A stretch of 15,811 nt of DNA from UBA1724 sp963611685 (GTDB lineage: Bacteria > Verrucomicrobiota > Lentisphaeria > Oligosphaerales > Oligosphaeraceae). Positions 6,780 through 12,893 of this stretch are shown here, piece after piece. The translations under genes and the position numbers were made by a program. How positions within the stretch are numbered: position 1 is the first letter of the stretch; each line of letters begins with the position of its first letter. The notes below the pieces were generated by a model. It worked only from the letters and a program-made list of their open reading frames with translations. It searched no databases and had not been told where the DNA came from. The stretch is from NCBI GenBank assembly GCA_963611685.1, contig CAVDSU010000039.1:1-15811 (forward strand). Reading direction: 5' to 3'.

Positions 6780-7697
6780 ATGCCTTCTCCCCGCAACAAG
6801 ACCCTCGTTCTTACGGACGCCGAGCGTGCGCGCTTTTCGGCGGAGCTCCTTCGTCCCATGGGGAAAGCGGTGTCCTTTTCGGGGATAGAGGACCGCGTGC
6901 TATTGGGGGAGATCGAGTCCTGGCTGCCGCTGTTGCCCGACGCCTTCGTGGATTTGCTGATCCTGGATCCGCCCTACAACCTCGACATGGACTTCCGGGG
7001 GAACCGCTTCGTCCACCGATCCAGCGAGGAGTACCTGTCGTATTTGCGCTCCTGGCTATCCCCCATGATGCGGCTATTGAAGCCCACGGCGTCGGTCTAC
7101 CTATGCAGTGACTGGCGGGGCAGCGCTGCCTGTCAGCGGATCATGGAGGAATTTTTCCAATTGCGGAACCGCATCACCTGGCAGCGCGAGAAGGGTCGCG
7201 GCGCCTCTGACAATTGGAAGAGTGGCTGCGAGGACATCTGGTATGGCACCTGCGGACGCCGCTTCGTCTTTCATCTAGACCAAGTGAAGATCCGTCGGAG
7301 AGTGCTGGCGCCCTATCGGGAAAAGGGGGTAGCCAAGGACTGGTCGCAGGACGCCACCGGCGAGAAGACCCGCATGACCTGTCCCTCGAATCTATGGGAC
7401 GACATCACCGTGCCCTTCTGGTCCATGCCCGAAAACACCCCGCATCCCACGCAGAAGCCCGAGAAGCTCCTGGCGAAGCTCATCCTGGCCTCCTCCCATC
7501 CCTGCGACATGGTCTTCGATCCCTTCCTGGGAAGCGGCACCTCCGCCGTGGTTGCACGAAAGTTGGGACGGCACTTCGTCGGCGTGGAACAACAGGAAGA
7601 ATATTGCCTCTGGGCCCTGAAACGCCTGGAGGACGCCCGCACAAACTCCCGCATCCAGGGCTATGAAGACGGCGTCTTCTACCAGAGGAACAGCTGA
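6780..7697 (+). CDS. Orphan DNA adenine/cytosine-N4 methyltransferase (N6_N4_Mtase family)
   Basis: This protein is likely to transfer a methyl group from S-adenosylmethionine to an exocyclic amino group of adenine (or cytosine N4) in a specific DNA site. The 305-residue product has the catalytic DPPY at 63-66, then HPTQKP at 222-227, then the SAM-binding FLGSGT at 249-254. That is the beta-class order with catalysis before cofactor. The segment between them (REKGRGASDNWKSGCEDIWYGT) is also typical of the family. No restriction endonuclease, specificity subunit or helicase lies beside it, so it looks like a solitary regulatory or remnant methylase. It is isolated between two repeat-rich regions. 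I chose the ATG at 6780. An in-frame TTG at 6696 would add a stretch encoded by the CCTCCTT repeat. No Shine-Dalgarno sequence is present. Confidence 0.92.
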   Translation: MPSPRNKTLVLTDAERARFSAELLRPMGKAVSFSGIEDRVLLGEIESWLPLLPDAFVDLLILDPPYNLDMDFRGNRFVHRSSEEYLSYLRSWLSPMMRLLKPTASVYLCSDWRGSAACQRIMEEFFQLRNRITWQREKGRGASDNWKSGCEDIWYGTCGRRFVFHLDQVKIRRRVLAPYREKGVAKDWSQDATGEKTRMTCPSNLWDDITVPFWSMPENTPHPTQKPEKLLAKLILASSHPCDMVFDPFLGSGTSAVVARKLGRHFVGVEQQEEYCLWALKRLEDARTNSRIQGYEDGVFYQRNS

Positions 7698-7914
7698 TGC
7701 ATCGGGATGAGGGAGTAGGGAGTAGGGAAGAGTCGTCGTGGGCTAACCGTGCGTTCGCAGGCGGCATCGGCGCCTAGTGCCCTTGCCGACGGCGGGAGGC
7801 ATTTCGGCTACATTACTTTCCGTGCTAAGCGCACGGGGTGGGTGTGCGCATGGCAGAGTCTTTTTCTTCTCTCTCCGTGGGTGGGATTCCGTCAAATTTT
7901 CTGCAGGGTGACGC
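7698..7914. other. Intergenic region upstream of the vWA-kinase operon
   Basis: This gap holds an AGGGAGT heptamer module (7703-7730). It also holds a 6-bp stem GCGCAC/GTGCGC around a G-rich nine-base loop (7829-7849), with a T/C-rich run starting about ten bases later. It is the most likely site of the promoter for the vWA operon, but I see no convincing -35/-10 pair. The bases before the 7915 start (CAGGGTGACGC) give only a weak ribosome binding site. Confidence 0.45.
7703..7730 (+). repeat. Four-heptamer module of the AGGGAGT type
   Basis: The units are CGGGATG, AGGGAGT, AGGGAGT, AGGGAAG, starting five bases after the methyltransferase stop. It is the same family and unit number as 6157-6184, so modules of this type stand on both sides of the methyltransferase. 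Confidence 0.7.
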
Positions 7915-8667
7915 ATGTCTAGTGACGACAAGAAAGTGAAGGGCGTAGTGGATCTGGTATTTCTCCTGGACGCCACGGGGAGCATGCAGAGTTGCATTGA
8001 TGGTCTGAAGGCGAACATCAAGTATTTCTTCGACCGCCTGACCCATCCGGACGAAGCCAACCGCGTTCCCGTGCGGGAGTGGCGCGCGAAGGTGGTGGGC
8101 TTCCGGGATTTCGACGACAACGCCCTGGACTGGCTGGTGGACAACCCCTTCACCGACCGCGTGGACCAACTCCACCTGCAGCTGGACTCCCTGGTCGCCA
8201 CCGGCGGCGGGGATATCCCCGAGTCCTTTTTGGACGCGCTCTTCGCCGTGGCCTCCCAGGAGGAGACCGGTCCCGGCGAGGAGCTCTCGCCCTACCGCTG
8301 GCGCTTCCGCCGGGAGGCCGCACGCGCCGTCATCGCCTTCACCGACGCGCCCTTCAAGCCCGTCATCCGCGCGCCGCAGGGGCGTGGCGGCACGGTAGAC
8401 GACGTCATCAACCGCATCATGGAGAAGCGGATCCTCCTGACGGTCATCACGCCCTTCCAGTATTTGGACGAGCGCGACCGCGTGCGGGAGTTCGACGACA
8501 TGCATGTCTTGGCGGAAGCGGACAAGGCGGAGTATCTGCCGTTGAAGGACGCCGATGGCGGGACCCTCTCCCTGGCCAGCTTCGCCCAGGACCAGGAGGT
8601 CATTCTGCGGCTCCTCACCAAGCTGGCCAAGACCCTCTCCAAGTCCGTGGAGACCGAGGCGCTCTAG
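7915..8667 (+). CDS. von Willebrand factor A (vWA) domain protein
   Basis: The 250-residue protein is essentially one vWA domain with an intact metal-ion-dependent adhesion site. It shows DATGSM (Asp19, Thr21, Ser23), the Thr97 region ATGGGDIPES, and TDAP with Asp144. vWA proteins of this kind bind partner proteins through a divalent metal and act as assembly or sensor components. There is no signal peptide or membrane segment, so it should be cytosolic. It opens a four-gene operon and ends 34 nt before the kinase gene. Its partnership with a kinase and phosphatase resembles TerY-type vWA proteins in TerY-P triads. The ATG at 7915 has only a weak AGGGTG upstream. The domain is certain, but the ligand is unknown. 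Confidence 0.93.
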   Translation: MSSDDKKVKGVVDLVFLLDATGSMQSCIDGLKANIKYFFDRLTHPDEANRVPVREWRAKVVGFRDFDDNALDWLVDNPFTDRVDQLHLQLDSLVATGGGDIPESFLDALFAVASQEETGPGEELSPYRWRFRREAARAVIAFTDAPFKPVIRAPQGRGGTVDDVINRIMEKRILLTVITPFQYLDERDRVREFDDMHVLAEADKAEYLPLKDADGGTLSLASFAQDQEVILRLLTKLAKTLSKSVETEAL

Positions 8668-8701
8668 CCACCCCCACACCCTTTCCGACTGGAAAACCGC
8701 C

Positions 8702-10258
8702 ATGGGAACCTGCTTAAGCCCCGGTGACCTCGTCTCCCGCTACCGCGTGGAGGAGCTTCTGAACGACGGCGCCTACGCCATATGCTACCGTGCCGTAGAC
8801 ACCACGGATCCGCAGAAGCGGAGTGTCTTCTTGAAGCAGTACAAGAGTCCCTCCGTGCGCACGGGGTGGTATCGTGGCTATGTGGCCTACGAAGAGGAGA
8901 TCCGCTTCCGCATCCAGCAGGGCGGACTCGTGGGAAAGACCTGCGCTTTCTTGGACTTCTTCGAGAGCCGGGATGCCGGCCAGCGCGGATACTACCAGGT
9001 CTTCGAATTCCTCGACCGAGGCAAGGACCTCCAGGCGGAGCTGGAGGACGAGGACTTCCGGTGGCAGCAGCGCTGGACCTTCGCCAAGCTCATGCTCTCC
9101 ACACTGTGCCAGCTCCACCGCACCGGCATCGTCCACTGCGACCTGAAGCCCGAGAACCTCTTTTTGGTGGAGTCCCCCGAGCTCTCCACGGGATACCGCC
9201 TGAAGGTCATCGACTTCGACCACTCCATCCTGGCGGACCGCGAGGCCCCCTGGAAGGGCTACGAGAGCTACGCCGGCACTCCCGGATACCTCTCCCCCGA
9301 ACACCTCCGCGGCGAATGCCCCGTCTTCGCCTCCGACGTCTTCACCGCCTCCCTCATCCTCCAGGAACTCCTCTGCCAGGAAGGACACCCCTATGACCAG
9401 CAGAACCCCCAGGAATACCGCCGACAGGCCCTGGAACACGCGGCGCCCCTCCCGCACCTCCGGGAATCCACCGGCGACCCCTCCGACGACTTGGTGATCT
9501 GCCGACTCCTCCAACTGGCACTCTCCCCACGCCCCGAAGGCCGCCCCGCCATGCAGGACCTCCATTTGGCACTCCTCCAGGCAGGAAAGGGACTCCTCAC
9601 CCTGGAAGAGGCCCCCGAAAAAGCCACTGTCCCACCTGCCCCGCCTGCCCCCGTGGGAGCCCCCCGCACGCCGATGCCGGCTCTTCCGGACTCCGCGGCG
9701 GCGCAGTGGCCTCCGAAGCCCGCCTGGGAACGTGAGACGCCGCAAGCAGCCGAGGGCGAGGCCACCGGACGAGTCCCCCTGCGAAAGAATCTCCGCCCAC
9801 TCCCTACGGTGCCTGGGTTGCCCAAAGAACCGCCGATGCCCCCCAAGGCCGCACCCGTCACAATGCCGCCGCCGGAGCCTGCTTCCGAGCCCGCGCCGCC
9901 GCCGGAGCCTGCTTCCGAGCCCGCGCCGCCGCCGCCGGAGCCGAGCCTTCCCCGGGGGATTGTGCTTTCGGGTCCTGGGGGTCAGCAGGTGGTTCTGAAC
10001 ATTGAGACGCACGTGGGGAAGCGGTTGCTGTCCCGTTTTGGCGAGGACTGCCGATACTATTCCGAGCTGCAATACACCCTCTATCCCGAGGAAGGAAGCT
10101 GGTATGTGTCGCCCAATGGCGGCGCGCAGAACAAGACGCTGCTCAACGGCGAAGTGCTTTCGGGTCGGACGCGCCTGAAGGACGGCGACGTCCTGTGCGT
10201 AGGCAACCCCCTGCGGGGCATCACCAAGCTGCCCCTGTCCGTCTCTTTCCCTGGCTGA
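8702..10258 (+). CDS. Ser/Thr protein kinase-like protein with C-terminal FHA-like domain
   Basis: This is a cytosolic 518-residue protein. Residues about 14-295 form a eukaryotic-type kinase domain. Lys45 sits in VFLKQYK, the catalytic loop is HCDLKPEN (145-152), the metal site is DFD (171-173), and GTPGYLSPE (192-200) corresponds to the activation-loop end. Two sites are unusual: the glycine-rich loop reads NDGAYAICYRA, and the DFG motif has become DFD. Residues about 305-418 are a Pro/Ala/Glu linker with a perfect 30-bp tandem repeat. Residues about 420-516 look like an FHA domain (VGK, LLNGEVL, LKDGDVLCVGN) with altered phosphothreonine-binding positions. No membrane segment is seen. Lys45, Asp147 and Asn152 are present, so activity is plausible. 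The start at 8702 fits the family, and frame extension upstream overlaps the vWA gene. The phosphatase gene follows after 4 nt. Confidence 0.9.
   Translation: MGTCLSPGDLVSRYRVEELLNDGAYAICYRAVDTTDPQKRSVFLKQYKSPSVRTGWYRGYVAYEEEIRFRIQQGGLVGKTCAFLDFFESRDAGQRGYYQVFEFLDRGKDLQAELEDEDFRWQQRWTFAKLMLSTLCQLHRTGIVHCDLKPENLFLVESPELSTGYRLKVIDFDHSILADREAPWKGYESYAGTPGYLSPEHLRGECPVFASDVFTASLILQELLCQEGHPYDQQNPQEYRRQALEHAAPLPHLRESTGDPSDDLVICRLLQLALSPRPEGRPAMQDLHLALLQAGKGLLTLEEAPEKATVPPAPPAPVGAPRTPMPALPDSAAAQWPPKPAWERETPQAAEGEATGRVPLRKNLRPLPTVPGLPKEPPMPPKAAPVTMPPPEPASEPAPPPEPASEPAPPPPEPSLPRGIVLSGPGGQQVVLNIETHVGKRLLSRFGEDCRYYSELQYTLYPEEGSWYVSPNGGAQNKTLLNGEVLSGRTRLKDGDVLCVGNPLRGITKLPLSVSFPG
9871..9930 (+). repeat. 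30-bp perfect tandem repeat in the kinase linker
   Basis: 9871-9900 and 9901-9930 are identical and encode two units of the Pro-Glu-Pro-Ala-Ser type in the linker between the kinase and FHA-like domains. Length polymorphism between strains would be expected. Confidence 0.9.
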
Positions 10259-10262
10259 CTCC

Positions 10263-11324
10263 ATGTCCCTCCCCTCCCCCAGCATCCACCCCCTGCCCTT
10301 CCCCCGGGAAGCCATGGATCCGCCCTCGCCGAAGGATCCCGATACCCTCCAGCGCGAATTCGAGTCGCTCCTGCCCCTGGAGGACGACGGTGCGGGTCCC
10401 ATCCAGGAGCTCCCGGAGAATGCGGGCGAACTCTTTCTTGTGGGGGACCTCCATGGCGACCTCCTGGCGCTGGAGGGAATCCTCCTGACCATCCGTCGCC
10501 TCGCCAAAAGGGGCACCGCCACCCTGGTGTGCCTAGGGGACTTGATTGACCGCGGAAACGCCTCGCTGCCCTGCCTGCTGAGATTCCTCCAGGAGCGCCG
10601 CGACCCCTTCTGGAAGACCCCGCCCATACTGCTGTGCGGCGACCACGAAAATGGCATCTTCTGGAACGAGGGGCACCAGCACTTCGGCTCCTGCGTCACC
10701 CACGCCACCCTGGCGCGACAGCTCAACGCCCTGCCCGACTTCCACGCCATCGGAAAGGCCCTCACGCACTGGCTCCACCTGCGCCCCTGCGCGCTCTTCG
10801 ACCACAGGCACGGCGTGATCCTCGCCCACGGCGGCGTGCCCCAGCAGGACCTGCTGGAGACGCTAGTGTCGCCCGAGGACCTCGAGTCCCCGGAGTGCCT
10901 CAGGGACTTCCTGTGGAACCGCCTGACGGACGCCCGCCGAAAGCGTCCCAGCCGCACCGTCTTCGGCACCGAATTCGGCAAGGAGAACCTCTCGGAATTC
11001 TGCAAGAAGGCCTCGGAATTCCTGCCGGCGGAGCCGCGACTGCTCTTCTGCGGACACCAGCATCCCTTCCGCGGCTGGCAGTGGATCAGCGACGACGACA
11101 AACACGGCGCCCTCTGCCTCCACTCCACCTTCCAGCGCCCCTTCGTCCCCGACGAAGAACTCATTGGGGCGCCCTGCTTCGCGCGCTATTCCCCCGCCTC
11201 CGAGGACTCCCCGCTGCAAATCTATTCCTGCCAGGCAGAGACCCTGGAGGTCCTGACGGCGGAGGAGCGTCTCGTCCGACGGGGAATCCCCTGGTCTGCC
11301 GTGGCGGAGGAGTGGCGTCCATGA
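10263..11324 (+). CDS. PPP-family (calcineurin-like) protein phosphatase
   Basis: This dimetal phosphoesterase of 353 residues has the PPP signature in order: GDLHGD (61-66), GDLIDRG (92-98), GDHEN (126-130), HGG (189-191) and GHQHP (264-268). It probably dephosphorylates Ser/Thr residues, and its place beside a kinase suggests that it reverses the kinase's action. One metal-bridging position is changed: GNHE of typical PPP enzymes reads GDHE here. The first 50 residues are Pro-rich and poorly conserved in look, so an internal ATG at 10314 (after GGGAAG) is an alternative start. It starts 4 nt after the kinase gene and its stop overlaps the next start as ATGA, so co-translation is likely. Symmetrical Ap4A hydrolase-like activity is a less likely alternative. 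Confidence 0.9.
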   Translation: MSLPSPSIHPLPFPREAMDPPSPKDPDTLQREFESLLPLEDDGAGPIQELPENAGELFLVGDLHGDLLALEGILLTIRRLAKRGTATLVCLGDLIDRGNASLPCLLRFLQERRDPFWKTPPILLCGDHENGIFWNEGHQHFGSCVTHATLARQLNALPDFHAIGKALTHWLHLRPCALFDHRHGVILAHGGVPQQDLLETLVSPEDLESPECLRDFLWNRLTDARRKRPSRTVFGTEFGKENLSEFCKKASEFLPAEPRLLFCGHQHPFRGWQWISDDDKHGALCLHSTFQRPFVPDEELIGAPCFARYSPASEDSPLQIYSCQAETLEVLTAEERLVRRGIPWSAVAEEWRP

Positions 11325-12832
11325 GCGGGAATGCCCTGCCAGCCGGGGGACTCCTTGTGACCCAGCGGGGGAAGCCGCTGCCGCCCCTCACCCTGGAACA
11401 GCTCGTCTGGCTCAATCAGCGGGGATACCTCCACGACCAGGACGCCGTCCGCAGCGCCGACGGCCAGAGCCTTGGCGATGTCTACGAGGTAAGCACTCGC
11501 GCCATCCTGGAGGGCGTCCCCCTGGAACCCGCAAAGCGCACGGTCGTCTGCCAGACCTGCGGGACGCCCTTCCCCGTCCAGGAAATCGACACGCCCGCCT
11601 GGTGCCCCGACTGCGGCGAGGAACTCCCCGTCGAGGAGCTGCGCCGACAGGCCGCAAGGCGCCCGCGACGGGGACTCGTGCTGGGCGGCCGGCGCATCAC
11701 CACCATGGATGGCCACGAATGGCAGAGGCTCCTCGTCGAGCGCCCCGAATTCGCCTTCTTGGCAAACTGGGAGCGTCTGCGGGGCGAGGACTGGATGCGG
11801 CTGCTATTGGCGCGTCCTGAGCTGCGGGGGCATTGCCGTTGGGAGCGCCTGGCGCCCGATCAATGGGAGCTGCTCGCCGAGCGCGGCGTGGTGGAGCCCT
11901 CCTGGGCGCAATTCGCCCGAAAGGGCGCCGCCGAACAGGCCGCTTCGCTGCACGAACACCCCGAGATGGCGCCCTTCGTCGCGTATTCCCGACTGACTCT
12001 GGAAGACTGGAAGGCGCTCTTCCGCAGCGCTCCCGAAATCGCCGTGGAACACCGTCAGTGGCTCCCGCTGTGCACCCCCGCAGTCACCGTCAGGCTCTAT
12101 CTGGACAACGCCCTCCCCGACGCCGTCAAGCGACTCCTGCCCGCGCGGGAGCTCTCCGGGCGGCAGTGGCTGGATCTCCTGGCGCAGTCCCCCGCACTGG
12201 GTGCCTTCTGCCCCTGGGAACTCGTCCTCCAGGCCATCCGGACCCTCCCCGCCCCCACCTATGCGCGCAATCCCCTCGGCCGCGACAAGGCGATGCTCCT
12301 CCATGAAGACCAGCACGACTGCCGGAAGCGCTTTCCGGAGCTCTGGGAGAAGCGCCAGGAGCTCTGGGAGCAGTCGAAGGGCACCCTGGGGGGGCTATTG
12401 CCGAAGGACCTGTGGCTCTTGGGGGACTTCCTAGGCTGGGAGCCCTGGATGGACCTGCAGGCGCTCTCCCGAGCGGCGCTCTGCGGTCTCCTGGCACGCC
12501 ATCCCGACTACGGCGACGCGCAAGGGCTCTGGCGCACGCTCGCGCCGGAAGAGGTCTCCACCCTGCTCTTGGACTCCCCCTCCCTGGCGCCCAAAGTCAC
12601 GCTCCCCGTGAAGCACTTGACCAAGGAACACTGGGAGCGCCTCTTCCCCATCCACTGCGACAACCCGGAATTCCTCCAGCGGCTGGGGAAACTCTATCCC
12701 CTTCCCTGGAAGGAGACCCTGACTCTCCAGGACCGGGGAATCCCCGCCTTGCGCCGCCGAATCGTCATCCGGTGGGCATTTCTTTCCGGCGCGGCGGTGG
12801 TGCTCTTGGTGCTCCTCATGGCGGTGCTTTAA
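11321..12832 (+). CDS. Tail-anchored protein with GYF_2-like, zinc-ribbon and W..LL..P repeats
   Basis: I recognise no named family for the whole 503-residue protein. Residues about 11-55 (LLVTQRGKPLPPLTLEQLVW and following) resemble a GYF_2 domain, a proline-peptide-binding fold. Cys77, Cys80, Cys95 and Cys98 form a zinc ribbon. From about 130 a degenerate repeat of roughly 24 residues recurs around Trp134, Trp158, Trp182, Trp230 and Trp283, with the pattern W..LL..(R/S)PE......W..L. The C-terminus is one hydrophobic segment (about 485-503) after Arg-rich LRRRIVIR, indicating a tail-anchored inner-membrane protein with a cytosolic body. The start is fixed by the ATGA overlap with the phosphatase gene. 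It is likely the membrane scaffold or target of the kinase-phosphatase pair, and the GYF_2-like part might bind the kinase's proline-rich linker. Both are inference. Confidence 0.85.
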   Translation: MSGNALPAGGLLVTQRGKPLPPLTLEQLVWLNQRGYLHDQDAVRSADGQSLGDVYEVSTRAILEGVPLEPAKRTVVCQTCGTPFPVQEIDTPAWCPDCGEELPVEELRRQAARRPRRGLVLGGRRITTMDGHEWQRLLVERPEFAFLANWERLRGEDWMRLLLARPELRGHCRWERLAPDQWELLAERGVVEPSWAQFARKGAAEQAASLHEHPEMAPFVAYSRLTLEDWKALFRSAPEIAVEHRQWLPLCTPAVTVRLYLDNALPDAVKRLLPARELSGRQWLDLLAQSPALGAFCPWELVLQAIRTLPAPTYARNPLGRDKAMLLHEDQHDCRKRFPELWEKRQELWEQSKGTLGGLLPKDLWLLGDFLGWEPWMDLQALSRAALCGLLARHPDYGDAQGLWRTLAPEEVSTLLLDSPSLAPKVTLPVKHLTKEHWERLFPIHCDNPEFLQRLGKLYPLPWKETLTLQDRGIPALRRRIVIRWAFLSGAAVVLLVLLMAVL

Positions 12833-12881
12833 AGCCCCGGGGAAAGGGTGTGTGGGCACGGGAAGCCCCCCTGCCCGGGAA

Positions 12882-12887
12882 TATATT
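12882..12887 (+). promoter_or_regulatory. Candidate -10 box of the RNB gene
   Basis: TATATT stands out as an AT-rich hexamer in GC-rich DNA and ends only six bases before the ATG at 12894. A start of transcription seven bases on would fall at or next to the ATG, giving a leaderless or nearly leaderless mRNA. A GGGCA/TGCCC stem (12854-12876) lies just upstream. Only a short-spaced AGGA precedes the ATG. Confidence 0.35.
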
Positions 12888-12893
12888 AGGACC

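Noticed and set aside
8714..11164. Minus-strand ORF of 816 codons opposite the kinase and phosphatase genes
   Set aside because: Opposite-strand shadow caused by lack of stop codons in GC-rich DNA. Composition is Arg/Ser/Gly-rich with no domain, while the plus strand shows clear motifs.
7915..12832. Type VI secretion or tellurite resistance locus
   Set aside because: No structural T6SS genes and no TerB, TerC, TerD or TerE proteins are present. Only the kinase, phosphatase, FHA and vWA theme is shared.
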